NCBI GenBank assembly: GCA_034925905.1
Contig: JAYFRL010000016.1
Coordinates: forward strand, 1-64,000
DNA: 64,000 bases
From: JAYFRL01 sp034925905
Lineage (GTDB): Bacteria; Bacillota; Clostridia; Lachnospirales; Anaerotignaceae
Reading direction: 5' to 3'
The notes below the pieces were generated by a model. The model was not told where the DNA came from and searched no databases. It saw nothing but the letters and a program-made list of their open reading frames with translations. The first letter of the stretch is position 1; each line of letters begins with the position of its first letter. The translations under genes and the position numbers were made by a program. Positions 51,898 through 61,050 of this stretch are shown piece by piece.

Positions 51898-53241
51898 TTA
51901 ACACTTTTTATCCTCAACCAGGCTCCGCCTCCAAACATTTGACCTCTCATAAATAAGACCTACGATTATGGACGAGCTTGGGGCTATCATGCAGGCAACA
52001 AATATCCCGGTAAGCCCGAAATACCTGTTGAACAAAGTGGCGAGCACAATCCTTACAAGTATGCAATTTACAAAAGAGCTAAGAAAAACCACCCATGTAT
52101 GCCCTGCCCCTGTGGGCAAAGCATGGTAAACTATAAATATGGCATAAAATATTTGCCCTATTATTTCTATCCTTAAATTTAAAACGCCGACAGATATGGA
52201 ATAAGCCTCATGTGTAAATATTTCTATCAGATAAGGAGCTGTGAGTTCAACGGCTACTATCGTCAATACCGCAAAAGCCACGGACATTTTCATTGCCGTA
52301 TATAATATTTCCTTTGACCTGCCATATTCCTTGGCGCCAAGGTTTTGCGCTATCATAGCGGCGGCACCGGACGAAATCGAATGTATAAAAAGAGTACAAA
52401 AATCCCTTATCTTCGCACTTGCACCGCAGCCCGCCGAAACATCCACCCCATAGTCGTTAACAAGAGAAAGTACAACAAGCCAAGATACCGCCGCAACCGT
52501 CATTTGTATCGCACAGGGAATTCCCAGCTTTAATATTGTTTTCAGTTTTTTCAGCTCTATTTTTAAATTTTCAAGGCAAAATTTGAACACAGAGCTGTTT
52601 TTTAATATATATACCAAGGCCATAACAAACGAAACAGCCTGCGATGCCACGGTTGCCCATGCCGTTCCCGCAGTGCCCAAATTAAAAAAAACAACTAATA
52701 TGTAATCCAGAAAAACATTTATTGCAGCCGAAACCGCAATGAAAACCAGTGGGCTCTTTGAATTTCCAAGCGCTCTTATTATGCCTGAAAAACAATTGTA
52801 GCCAAAAATAAAAAATACGCCTATAGAACAAATCTGAAGATATCTTAAAGCATCTTCAAAAGCTGGAGCCCCTATTTTCTTAAGTATGGCTCCGCTCATA
52901 AAAAACAGCAGTATTGAAGCTGTTATGCCCAGCAGAAAGAAAAAAGTTATAAAGGTGCCAGTTGCCTTCATGCGGTTTTTTTCGTCCTTGTTCCCGAAAA
53001 ATTGCCCTATAAGAACACTTCCGCCCAAAGAAAGACCTATTACTATTTTAGTAACCATATTCATTACGGTTTCCCCGTTTGTTATTGCGGAAAGACCCGT
53101 ATTGCCTATAAAATAGCCCGCTATTGCCATATCCGCCATGCCATAAAGCGATTGTAGCACGCTTGTTACCGAAAGAGGCAATATAAAACCAAGCAGTTGT
53201 TTTGTTATATTACCTGTTGTAAGATCTCTCTCGGAAGCCAA
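51898..53241 (-). CDS. MATE-family efflux transporter
   Basis: The 447-residue protein has twelve predicted membrane helices in two halves and MATE features such as LPLSVTSVLQSLYGMADMAIAGYF near the start and MIAQNLGAKEYGRSKE in the second half. It exports drugs or metabolites in exchange for Na+ or H+; the substrate is unknown. Translation probably starts at TTG 53241, six bases after AGGTGAT. Confidence 0.88.
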   Translation of the reverse strand: MASERDLTTGNITKQLLGFILPLSVTSVLQSLYGMADMAIAGYFIGNTGLSAITNGETVMNMVTKIVIGLSLGGSVLIGQFFGNKDEKNRMKATGTFITFFFLLGITASILLFFMSGAILKKIGAPAFEDALRYLQICSIGVFFIFGYNCFSGIIRALGNSKSPLVFIAVSAAINVFLDYILVVFFNLGTAGTAWATVASQAVSFVMALVYILKNSSVFKFCLENLKIELKKLKTILKLGIPCAIQMTVAAVSWLVVLSLVNDYGVDVSAGCGASAKIRDFCTLFIHSISSGAAAMIAQNLGAKEYGRSKEILYTAMKMSVAFAVLTIVAVELTAPYLIEIFTHEAYSISVGVLNLRIEIIGQIFYAIFIVYHALPTGAGHTWVVFLSSFVNCILVRIVLATLFNRYFGLTGIFVACMIAPSSSIIVGLIYERSNVWRRSLVEDKKC

Positions 53242-53321
53242 AAGTTATCACCTGCTTAAAATAATAATCTGATTAAGCTATATATAGCTAAATTTCTTGC
53301 CCGGCTAAAAACATAAAAAAT

Positions 53322-53355
53322 ATGCCATCCTCTTCTAAGAAGAACGGGGATGGCA
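53322..53355 (-). terminator. Terminator of the crotonase gene
   Basis: TGCCATCC and GGATGGCA arms with a smaller inner pairing, followed on the minus strand by TATTTTTTATG. It lies 19 bp after the crt stop codon. Confidence 0.7.
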
Positions 53356-53374
53356 GCTTTTTTAAAATGCCATA

Positions 53375-54151
53375 TCAAAAATCTTTGAAAGCAGCCTTTC
53401 TCTTTTCAAGGAAAGCCTTCATGCCTTCCTTTTGGTCGTCTGTTGCAAAGCAAAGCCCAAACATATCGGCTTCAAGCTTATTTCCTGTTTCCATATCAAT
53501 ATCCACGCCTCTGTTTATGGCAACTTTGGCAAGGCTTACGCCATACATGCCCTTAGACATTATTTTCTTTGCCATTTCTTCGCATGCATTCATAAGCTCT
53601 TCCTTAGGTACAACCTTATTTGCAAGACCTATCCTGTATGCTTCGGCTGCATCAATCTGGTCGGCGGTAAATATAAGCTCTTTTGCTATGCTTCTGCCAA
53701 CAAGCCTCGAAAGCCTTTGTGTTCCGCCAAAACCAGGGAGAATTCCAAGGTTTACTTCCGGCTGCCCGAATTTTGCGTTTTCCGCCGCAACACGGATATC
53801 ACATGCCATTGAAAGCTCACAGCCTCCACCTAAAGCATAGCCGTTTACAGCCGCAATAACAACCTGCGGAGTGTTTTCTATCAAAAGAAAAGCCTTTTGG
53901 CCTAAGAGCGCCATTTCCCTGCCTTCTATAGCGTTCATTGAAGACATCTGGGCAATATCCGCTCCTGCAACAAAAGCTTTTTCGCCTGCTCCCGTCACAA
54001 TAACAACTTTTATGTCCTTGCTTTCGCTTATCTTAGCAAAACATTCTATAATTTCGTTTAATGTGTCTGTATTAAGGGCATTTAAAGCCTTCGGCCTGTT
54101 TATTGTCACATAGCCTATACCATCGCGTGCTTCAAAAAGAACGTTTTCCAT
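53375..54151 (-). CDS. crt: Enoyl-CoA hydratase / crotonase
   Basis: The 258-residue protein has the crotonase fold with the oxyanion-hole segments AFVAGADIAQM and YALGGGCELSMACD, the catalytic Glu pair region (CELSMACD and PEVNLGILPGFGGTQRL), and a closing FLEKRKAAF. It dehydrates 3-hydroxybutyryl-CoA to crotonyl-CoA, the step between Hbd and Bcd. ATG 54151 is preferred after AAAGGAG. It is a single-gene unit about 24 kb from bcd-etf and 34 kb from thl-hbd. Confidence 0.93.
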   Translation of the reverse strand: MENVLFEARDGIGYVTINRPKALNALNTDTLNEIIECFAKISESKDIKVVIVTGAGEKAFVAGADIAQMSSMNAIEGREMALLGQKAFLLIENTPQVVIAAVNGYALGGGCELSMACDIRVAAENAKFGQPEVNLGILPGFGGTQRLSRLVGRSIAKELIFTADQIDAAEAYRIGLANKVVPKEELMNACEEMAKKIMSKGMYGVSLAKVAINRGVDIDMETGNKLEADMFGLCFATDDQKEGMKAFLEKRKAAFKDF

Positions 54152-54206
54152 ATTGTTATCTCCTTTGTTCGTAAAATTGTTATAAAAAATCAAGTCTTAT
54201 AAATAA

Positions 54207-54235
54207 ACTTTAATGCAATAAAAAGAATATGTCAA
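54207..54235 (-). promoter_or_regulatory. crt promoter
   Basis: On the minus strand TTGACA (54235-54230), 17 bp and TAAAGT (54212-54207). Confidence 0.55.
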
Positions 54236-54406
54236 TTGCTTATTTAAGATAACCCATATGAAAAACCAAACTTCACAGTACGTTTTTTGCCCATTTGGCA
54301 TTTTAAATTTTCACGTGGTTTTCATAATCCTTTACAGCTCCGGTTGCATATGATAAAATTTTCAGTGTACTTATAAAATTTTATTAGAAAACAAGGTTTA
54401 ATACAT

Positions 54407-54910
54407 ATGGATAAAAAAATCTTTTTATACATGTTTGGCTTTGCAGAAAAACACGAAGGGTTTAAAAAGCTGCTCCCCGCTGCTTCAAAAGCTCTTACTC
54501 TCATAATAATGGCGTTATATTATGGGGCTATACTTTATCTTGCCATAAGCTTAAACAAAAAAATCTTCCCGTTCATGCTTCTGCCATATGCGGTTCTTTT
54601 TTCCGTGAGGGCATGGAGGAATAAGCTTAACCGTCCGCGTCCGTTTGATGAGCTCCCCATAACGCCTTTAGCGGCGCATAAGAGCGGACGCTCTTTTCCA
54701 AGCTGCCATTCTTCAAGCGCAATGGCTATAGCTATGGCTTTCTTATATCTTTATACTCCCCTTGGAGTCTTAACTCTTGTCCTTGCCTTTTTGGTGTGCC
54801 TCACAAGGGTCTTTATGGGGATGCATTATCCGAAGGATGTTACGGTCGGCGCCGGTATAGGCATTGTTGCAGGCTGGCTTTTTTATTTTGTATTTTTAAA
54901 GGTGATATAA
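54407..54910 (+). CDS. PAP2-family membrane phosphatase
   Basis: The 167-residue protein has about four hydrophobic segments and the PAP2 catalytic motifs: KLNRPRPFDE near residue 72, PSCHSSSAMA near residue 102 and RVFMGMHYPKDV near residue 140. These contain the Arg/His residues of the phosphatase site. Likely substrates are lipid phosphates such as undecaprenyl or phosphatidyl phosphates. The Gly of the usual PSGH motif is Cys here. It is separated by one base from the next gene. Confidence 0.85.
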   Translation: MDKKIFLYMFGFAEKHEGFKKLLPAASKALTLIIMALYYGAILYLAISLNKKIFPFMLLPYAVLFSVRAWRNKLNRPRPFDELPITPLAAHKSGRSFPSCHSSSAMAIAMAFLYLYTPLGVLTLVLAFLVCLTRVFMGMHYPKDVTVGAGIGIVAGWLFYFVFLKVI

Positions 54911-54911
54911 A

Positions 54912-55742
54912 ATGGATATTAAAACCGTATTAAAGGGATTTGAAAATATGGGCAATGTTTTCATATGCCCCATATGCAAAACAAAAATGGAAATCGTTCA
55001 AACGGGCAGCTTTGTGTGCGAAAAAAAGCATTGCTTCGACATTTCAAAAAAAGGGTATGTAAATTTTCTGCCGAGCCAAAAAGCTTTGCTCTATGATAAA
55101 AAGCTTTTTGAGATGCGGCAGTTTATATTTTCTCAGGGTTTCTACCAAAAAATTCTTGACGAGATAAAAGCTATTGCTTCAGGCTTTAAAGACCCTTTTA
55201 TAATTGACGCAGGCTGCGGAGAAGGCTATTATTCCTTCGGGCTTAAAGAAAGGGCTAGCTGTGTTTTAGGCTTGGACATATCAAAAGAAGCTATTTTTCT
55301 GGCAAAAGCATCTAAAAATACACTTTACGCCGTGTCCGATATAGCTTCTTTGCCCCTTTCAGACGGCTGTGCCGATATTGTGCTTAATATACTTACTCCC
55401 GCAAACTACGCCGAATTTTCAAGAGTGCTTAAAAATGACGGCATCATAATAAAAATAATCCCTTGCAGGGACTATCTGATTCAGATAAGAAACCGTCTCC
55501 CGGATATAAACAAAAGCTATTCAAACAAAAGCGTAATAGAGCATTTTGAAAAGCATACCACCGTCAAAGAAAAAAAACAAATATCCTACACTCTTCCCGT
55601 TGATAAGCAAGAGCTTAACGCATTTATAAAAATGACGCCCATGCTTTTTGGCATAGACGTATCAAAAACAGATTTTTCCGGAATATCGGAAATAACCATA
55701 GATCTTATGATAATAACAGGCAGAAAAAAACCATTTGAATAA
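54912..55742 (+). CDS. rlmA: RlmA-type 23S rRNA methyltransferase
   Basis: The 276-residue protein has an N-terminal zinc-binding module (FICPICKTKM, then FVCEKKHCFDISKKGYVNF) and a class I SAM-binding domain with IIDAGCGEGYYS near residue 98 and GLDISKEAI. The Asp-rich motif PLSDGCADIVLNI follows. RlmA family members methylate N1 of a guanine in 23S rRNA helix 35; some relatives give macrolide resistance. Which guanine is modified cannot be seen. Confidence 0.85.
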   Translation: MDIKTVLKGFENMGNVFICPICKTKMEIVQTGSFVCEKKHCFDISKKGYVNFLPSQKALLYDKKLFEMRQFIFSQGFYQKILDEIKAIASGFKDPFIIDAGCGEGYYSFGLKERASCVLGLDISKEAIFLAKASKNTLYAVSDIASLPLSDGCADIVLNILTPANYAEFSRVLKNDGIIIKIIPCRDYLIQIRNRLPDINKSYSNKSVIEHFEKHTTVKEKKQISYTLPVDKQELNAFIKMTPMLFGIDVSKTDFSGISEITIDLMIITGRKKPFE

Positions 55743-55828
55743 AAAATGAGGAGGAGAAAATATTCAAACAGTTTTTTTCTTAAGTTTTTTATTAACTTTA
55801 TTAATCTATATAAATTTACTTGCTGGCA

Positions 55829-56515
55829 TTATTTAAGTTCCGCAGAAGAAAGAGATAAAACTATCTTTAAATTTCCGTTTCTGCATCTAAGCTCGTTTAT
55901 AAACTCTTTTTCATCAACGCCTTTTTTAAGCGCCAGAGAATATACAAGAACAAACAATGATCCTAAATCCGTTGTTTTTATCTTTGTTAGTGCATGCTTA
56001 ATCGTGTATTTATCAAAAATTTCATCAAAAGCTCCTTCATAATTCAAATCCTCTGGTATCGTTATTTTAAGCGTTCTTTGAGGATTTTTTGATTCACCGA
56101 AACGCGTGAATTCAGTTAATATCATAACACCGCAAAGTAATATCACAAACAATATGCCGTAGCCGAAAAGCCCCACTCCGCAGGCTAACCCTGCTCCCAT
56201 ATCAAAAAAGATATAGCCTATGTCTTTTGGGTCGCCCGGCGCGCTTCTAAACCTTATTATCGCTAGCGTTCCCGCAAGGCTGAAGGCTCTTGCTATGTTG
56301 CTTCCCACAAAAAGTATTATTACTGAAAGTATAATCGGAAGCATCAAAAGCGTTACTGCAAAATTCCTTTGATAATTTATATCCCTTTGCGTTTTTATAT
56401 ATGTTAAGCTTATTGCAACGCCAAGACCAATGGCAACAATCATTGTAATTAAAAATGTTTCAAACGTAAGCTCTGTCGATGTGCTTGAAAGCACACTGTT
56501 AAATAAAGTATCCAT
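55829..56515 (-). CDS. DUF4956 membrane protein
   Basis: The 228-residue protein has about four membrane helices in its first 140 residues, the motif SLAGTLAIIRFRSAPGDPKDIGYIFFDMGAGLACG near the middle in part, and a soluble C-terminal domain. DUF4956 proteins are repeatedly found beside VTC-domain proteins. ATG 56515 is preferred after AAGGGGGAA. Its upstream frame overlaps the VTC gene's stop codon, so the two are translated together. Confidence 0.88.
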   Translation of the reverse strand: MDTLFNSVLSSTSTELTFETFLITMIVAIGLGVAISLTYIKTQRDINYQRNFAVTLLMLPIILSVIILFVGSNIARAFSLAGTLAIIRFRSAPGDPKDIGYIFFDMGAGLACGVGLFGYGILFVILLCGVMILTEFTRFGESKNPQRTLKITIPEDLNYEGAFDEIFDKYTIKHALTKIKTTDLGSLFVLVYSLALKKGVDEKEFINELRCRNGNLKIVLSLSSAELK

Positions 56516-56532
56516 AAATATTCCCCCTTGCA

Positions 56533-57273
56533 TTACATAGCCATTTTATATACTTTTTCATTAGCCATACCGCATATATAATTTTTATATTCCGTTCCAT
56601 ATTTTGAAAAACTTACCTTCCTTATTTCCATTTCACTTAGCATATGCGTGAGCCAAAGTGGCTGTGCAGTCGGAGTTTTAATTTCCATAATCAACATGTC
56701 GTCGTTTATAACAGGGTCTCCGTAATCCCCATGTTCAAGGCGAAGGTCTGTGCGTCTTGAACGTATCTTTTCATCAAATGATATCCTTAAATTCCCATCT
56801 TCTTTTCCGAAAAAGGCAACCCTGTCATACGCAAGATAAAGCTTTGGAGAAAGATCATATATTTTCAGAAAATATTCTATTTCATTTAATACCTGTGGGT
56901 TCATATAAGGCTTTAACGCCGGTTTTTTACCCGTTGAGGTGAAGCTATAAGCTTCTCCAAGCTTTAATGTTGTTCTCCTTTTGTTTACAAGCCCGTTGTA
57001 TTTTTTCTTTATTTCAAGAAAAACCTTTGAATCCATATTATAAACACCATATGAGCGGAGCCTTAGTTTTTCCTTATACTTTGGTTTCTCTAAGGATTCC
57101 CTTATAAGATAATCGTCGTCGGTATCAAAATATATATTTGAAATAGTATAGCTTTTTTCTTTGTTATGCTCATCCAAAACCATGTATCCATCTAATTTTT
57201 TTAAAACATCTTCGTATAAATTTTTTGGGATCATGTATTTCTGCTCATAGCGGTTGAAAACTTCTATCGACAT
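56533..57273 (-). CDS. VTC-domain polyphosphate polymerase-like protein
   Basis: The 246-residue protein is almost entirely a VTC domain: FNRYEQKYMIP at the start, SNIYFDTDDDYLIR, KEKLRLRSYG, VFLEIKKKYNG and a late LIMEIKTPTAQP. These basic and acidic residues line the tunnel that in yeast Vtc4 makes polyphosphate from ATP. In bacteria the same domain is found with DUF4956 and is thought to act in polyphosphate synthesis or binding. GGAGAG precedes the ATG. Confidence 0.88.
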   Translation of the reverse strand: MSIEVFNRYEQKYMIPKNLYEDVLKKLDGYMVLDEHNKEKSYTISNIYFDTDDDYLIRESLEKPKYKEKLRLRSYGVYNMDSKVFLEIKKKYNGLVNKRRTTLKLGEAYSFTSTGKKPALKPYMNPQVLNEIEYFLKIYDLSPKLYLAYDRVAFFGKEDGNLRISFDEKIRSRRTDLRLEHGDYGDPVINDDMLIMEIKTPTAQPLWLTHMLSEMEIRKVSFSKYGTEYKNYICGMANEKVYKMAM

Positions 57274-57368
57274 TTTAAGCTCTCCTTTCTCTTGATTTCT
57301 TCTGTTCCTTTTGGTTTATAGTGGTATTGTATATTCCTTTACTTAAATCAACCTTAAAAAAATCAATA

Positions 57369-57385
57369 TTTACAAATTGTTTACA
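57369..57385. promoter_or_regulatory. Pho-box-like direct repeat upstream of the VTC gene
   Basis: TTTACA, five bases, TTTACA at an 11-bp repeat, as in PhoP boxes of Bacillus (TT-A/T/C-ACA with N5). It lies about 100 bp upstream of the VTC start codon. A TACAAT element (57331-57326, minus strand) without a good -35 fits an activated promoter. Confidence 0.45.
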
Positions 57386-57402
57386 ATTTCTCCTGCAAAA
57401 TA

Positions 57403-57442
57403 AAAAAATGCCTTTAAAAATTCAAGTTTAAAGGCATTTTTT
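57403..57442. terminator. Terminator after the sensor kinase
   Basis: AAAAAATGCCTTTAAA and TTTAAAGGCATTTTTT arms of 16 bp with an 8-nt loop. It separates the two-component operon from the VTC/DUF4956 operon. Confidence 0.85.
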
Positions 57443-57474
57443 ATATTCTGTGTAAAATATTTTTAAAATAGATT

Positions 57475-58839
57475 TTATATTTTCCCCTTAAATGCATTTG
57501 GCAGAGAAACCGTAAACAATGTCCATTCGCCTTCTTTGCTTTCAACTGAAATTTTGCCCTTATGTTCCTCAACAATAGCCTTTGCTATTGCAAGCCCAAG
57601 CCCATAGCTTCCTTCTTCCCGGCTTCTTGCTTTGTCGATTCTATAAAACCTGTCAAATATTCTTTCACGGTCCTCTTTTGATATCCCGGCTCCCGTATTT
57701 TTGATTTTAAAAACCGCGCTTTCCTTAAATTCGAGTTTTATGCTTATAACGCCGTCTTCCGGTGTATATTTTATTGCGTTGTCAATAAGTATCATTATAA
57801 GCTGTTTAAGCTTAGCCTCGTTGCCGCAAACAGCTATATCAGGTTCTATATAATAGTCTAAAACTATGTTTTTTTCAAATGTTACAGCTTCCATAGTAAG
57901 TATTGAAGACTCCGCAACATATGAAAGCGAAAGATTTTCAAAAACGGCTTTTTCTTCGCTTTTTTCAGCTTTTGCAAGATAGAGCAAATCATTCGTGAGG
58001 CTGGCCATTCTTTCACATTCGTTTTTGATATATAAAAGCCATTTTTCTTCATCCGCAACCTTGTCTTCGGGGTGCGAAAGCACAACATCTATGTTTGTAT
58101 TTATAACGGCAAGGGGCGTTTTCAGCTCGTGTGAAGCATCAGCAACAAACTGTTTTTGTTTTTCCCACGCCTCCTTAACAGGCTTTATAGCCCTGTTCGC
58201 AAAATACAGGCTTATAAAAAACAACACGATTAAAATCGCAACCGTTGCAAAACAAAAAGTGGTTACAAGGTTTATAAGAATATTCTGCTCCGAGGTTACG
58301 TCCGTAAACGCTACAAGACTTCCTCCATCCTGACCTAAAGGTTTTATTTTATACCCCCAGTATAAATCGTCTATCTTTATCCTGCCTTCAGATTTTGTAA
58401 GCTTTGAAGCCTCTGCAAAAACCAAAGTGTAAAGCTCGTTGTCTACCCCAAAAAAAGAGGTTACGGAAACTATATTACCCGAAGAATCCAGTTCAACCGT
58501 AAAGCTCCTGGAATCGTCAAAACGCCTCATTGTTTCAGGATAGGCTAAAACGGAAGGAGCTGTTTCCCCGGTTGAATTATCCTCGTTTAATGTTTCATCA
58601 GGTATAGGCGGTTCCTTTTGCGGAGTGCCGGCATTTTCAGGTCTCCCTGAGGCATTTGGAGACTTTCCGCCTTCCCTGTCTGATGTTGCCATGGATATGG
58701 CTCTGTCTAAATTTTGGGATATGCTCTTATCAATATTACTTTTAGTCACAAAAAATATAACGAACAAAGCTATTATAACAAGCACAAAAATGCTTGCCAT
58801 ATTTATAATAAGAAATCCGTTTCTCAGTTTTTTAAGCAT
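57475..58839 (-). CDS. Sensor histidine kinase
   Basis: The 454-residue kinase has a membrane helix (about 12-33), an extracellular domain (about 34-185, with a Pro/Glu/Asn-rich low-complexity patch near 58-90), a second helix (about 188-212), the H-box FVADASHELKTPLAVI near residue 236, and catalytic motifs LIDNAIKYTPEDG, IFDRFYRIDKARS and SYGLGLAIAKAI. It pairs with the response regulator 27 bp upstream. The signal is unknown. Confidence 0.93.
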   Translation of the reverse strand: MLKKLRNGFLIINMASIFVLVIIALFVIFFVTKSNIDKSISQNLDRAISMATSDREGGKSPNASGRPENAGTPQKEPPIPDETLNEDNSTGETAPSVLAYPETMRRFDDSRSFTVELDSSGNIVSVTSFFGVDNELYTLVFAEASKLTKSEGRIKIDDLYWGYKIKPLGQDGGSLVAFTDVTSEQNILINLVTTFCFATVAILIVLFFISLYFANRAIKPVKEAWEKQKQFVADASHELKTPLAVINTNIDVVLSHPEDKVADEEKWLLYIKNECERMASLTNDLLYLAKAEKSEEKAVFENLSLSYVAESSILTMEAVTFEKNIVLDYYIEPDIAVCGNEAKLKQLIMILIDNAIKYTPEDGVISIKLEFKESAVFKIKNTGAGISKEDRERIFDRFYRIDKARSREEGSYGLGLAIAKAIVEEHKGKISVESKEGEWTLFTVSLPNAFKGKI

Positions 58840-58866
58840 ACCATCAACCTGCTTTTTATAATAAAT

Positions 58867-59547
58867 TTATTTCCCTGATTCACAAAGCGTATAGCCGATT
58901 CCCCTAACAGTGTTCACAAAAACCAACGAACCTATAAACCCAAGCTTTTTCCTTAAAAACGATATGTATACCTCAACATGGTTTGCTTCAGCCTCTGATT
59001 CAAAGCCCCAAAGCTTTTCTATTATCTGGTTTTTTGAAAGAATTATTTCTTTGTTTTGTATCAAAAGCTCCATAAGTTCAAACTCTTTTTTTGTGAGAAC
59101 AATCCCTTTATCGCCTTTTGAAAGTTTCATATTTGAAATATTAAGTTCTATATCTCCATATGAAATAACATTATCCACAATAACCTCACCCATACGCCTG
59201 CCTAAAGCCCTTATCCTTGCAAGAAGCTCTCCCGAATCAAAAGGTTTTGTAAGATAATCATCCGCTCCGCTGTTTAAGCCGCTTATTTTGTCGGACGTTT
59301 CGCTTTTTGACGTAAGAAGTATAACGGGAGTTTTTATTCCCGAATGCCTAAGCTTTTTAAGAAGGCTTATTCCGTCCAGCTTGGGAAGCATTATATCAAG
59401 AACTATAACGTCGTATATACCCGTAACAGCATAGTCCAGCCCATCTTCTCCGTTATATACGGCATCGGTTGTAATTTTGTTTTTGTTTAAAATCTGGCAT
59501 ACAGCCTCGGCAAGATGTTTCTCGTCTTCAACAATAAGTACACGCAT
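58867..59547 (-). CDS. OmpR-family response regulator
   Basis: The 226-residue protein has a receiver domain with phosphoacceptor Asp in VIVLDIMLPKLDG (about residue 51), Lys in YLTKPFD, and a winged-helix output domain ending in VNTVRGIGYTL. ATG 59547 is preferred after GGGGTGG. OmpR-type regulators bind 11-bp direct repeats, like the one upstream of the VTC gene, but no proof links them. Confidence 0.93.
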   Translation of the reverse strand: MRVLIVEDEKHLAEAVCQILNKNKITTDAVYNGEDGLDYAVTGIYDVIVLDIMLPKLDGISLLKKLRHSGIKTPVILLTSKSETSDKISGLNSGADDYLTKPFDSGELLARIRALGRRMGEVIVDNVISYGDIELNISNMKLSKGDKGIVLTKKEFELMELLIQNKEIILSKNQIIEKLWGFESEAEANHVEVYISFLRKKLGFIGSLVFVNTVRGIGYTLCESGK

Positions 59548-59565
59548 AAAAACCACCCCAAAATA

Positions 59566-60663
59566 TTAAACATTAAACCTGAAAAGCACAACGTCCCCAT
59601 CCTTAACAACATATTCCTTGCCCTCTGAACGCACAAGACCCTTTTCCTTTGCCAGCGTATATGAACCTAAGGATTTTAAATCGTCATAAGCTACGACCTC
59701 CGCACGGATAAAGCCTCTTTCAAAATCGCTATGGATTTTGCCTGCCGCCTGCGGTGCTTTTGTTCCTTCTTTTATGGTCCATGCGCGGCTTTCCGTAGGT
59801 CCGGCGGTTAAATAGCTTATAAGGCCCAAAAGCTTATAGCTGGCGGTTATAAGCCTTTCAAGCCCGCTTTTATCCGTTCCGAGTTCATTTAAAAATTCAA
59901 GCTTTTCTTCGCTTGAGAGCTGGGAAAGCTCTTCTTCTATTTTTGCGCAAATGATAAAAACTTCGCTACCTTCTTTTTTTACAAGCTCTCTAAGCGCCTG
60001 AACATTTTTGTTTGAATTGCCAGCGTCCGCAATGTCTTCTTCCGGCACGTTTGCCGCATAAAGCACAGGTTTATATGTAAGAAGGTTTAGGCTTTCGGCA
60101 AATTCCCTGTCTTCAGGAATATCAAATTTTATTTCCCTGGGGCTTTTGCCCGATTCAAGCTTAGATTGTATAAGCAAAAGTATTTCAAGCTCTTTTGCCA
60201 TAGCTTTGTCTAGCTTTGCTAATTTCTGGGTTTTTGCAATGCGCCTTTCTATTATTTCCATGTCCGAAAAAATAAGCTCGTAATTAATGGTCTCTATATC
60301 CCTTATAGGATTAACAGAGCCTTCAACATGGATAACATTAGGGTCTTCAAAGCATCTTACAACATGCACAATAGCATCCACTTCTCTTATGTGCGAAAGA
60401 AATTTATTCCCAAGACCTTCGCCTTTGCTTGCACCTTTAACAAGACCCGCAATGTCAACAAACTCTATAACGGCAGGAGTTGTTTTCGCCGAATTATAAA
60501 GCTTTGTCAGATAATTTAACCGTTCATCCGGGACAGCAACTATTCCTACGTTTGGTTCTATTGTGCAAAAAGGGTAATTTTGAGCCTCAGCCTTACCCAT
60601 TGTCATAGAATTAAAAAGCGTGCTCTTCCCAACATTAGGGAGTCCAACTATACCAAGCTTCAT
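59566..60663 (-). CDS. ychF: Redox-regulated ATPase/GTPase YchF (Ola1)
   Basis: The 365-residue protein has GLPNVGKSTLFN at the N-terminus, DIAGLVKGASKGEGLGN, a coiled coil near residues 130-200, and the C-terminal TGS domain (TIKEGTKAPQAAGKIHSDFERGFIRAEV in part). YchF binds ribosomes and prefers ATP. ATG 60663 is preferred after GAGGG, giving the standard length. Confidence 0.95.
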   Translation of the reverse strand: MKLGIVGLPNVGKSTLFNSMTMGKAEAQNYPFCTIEPNVGIVAVPDERLNYLTKLYNSAKTTPAVIEFVDIAGLVKGASKGEGLGNKFLSHIREVDAIVHVVRCFEDPNVIHVEGSVNPIRDIETINYELIFSDMEIIERRIAKTQKLAKLDKAMAKELEILLLIQSKLESGKSPREIKFDIPEDREFAESLNLLTYKPVLYAANVPEEDIADAGNSNKNVQALRELVKKEGSEVFIICAKIEEELSQLSSEEKLEFLNELGTDKSGLERLITASYKLLGLISYLTAGPTESRAWTIKEGTKAPQAAGKIHSDFERGFIRAEVVAYDDLKSLGSYTLAKEKGLVRSEGKEYVVKDGDVVLFRFNV

Positions 60664-60725
60664 TTTTTGACCCTCTTTCAAGATATACTGCGTATATTAT
60701 ACGTTATAAGCCTTCATTTATCAAG

Positions 60726-60763
60726 AAAAAGACCGCCTTATGATTCAAGCAGGCGGTCTTTTT
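60726..60763. terminator. Terminator after the small membrane protein gene
   Basis: AAAAAGACCGCCT and AGGCGGTCTTTTT arms of 13 bp with a 12-nt loop. Confidence 0.85.
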
Positions 60764-60770
60764 AAACAAT

Positions 60771-60944
60771 TTAATCTTTTTCTAATTTGTTTAAGACTAT
60801 TGCTATAAATGAAATAATTGCAAAAATAATTGCAAAAGCTTTAATTTGCCTAAGCTTATCGTTCGTTATATAAACCCCGTCTTTGGGATTTGCAAAAATT
60901 TCACATTTTGATACCCTGTAATATTTTTTGTTATTTTTTTCCAT
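60771..60944 (-). CDS. Small membrane protein, unknown
   Basis: This 57-residue protein has a polar N-terminal half (KKYYRVSKCEIFANPKDGVYI) with one Cys, then a membrane helix (about 34-52, AFAIIFAIISFIAIVL). I do not recognise it. ATG 60944 follows GGAGGTG by a good distance, and a strong terminator lies eight bases after its stop, so it is probably real. Confidence 0.6.
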   Translation of the reverse strand: MEKNNKKYYRVSKCEIFANPKDGVYITNDKLRQIKAFAIIFAIISFIAIVLNKLEKD

Positions 60945-61050
60945 AGCCGCACACCTCCGAAACAAATCAAATTTTTATTAATATGTCCAGCTTTTTATAT
61001 TTATAATTATCATTTCAAAACAAATACTAAAAATAAAACAGGTGACTAAT

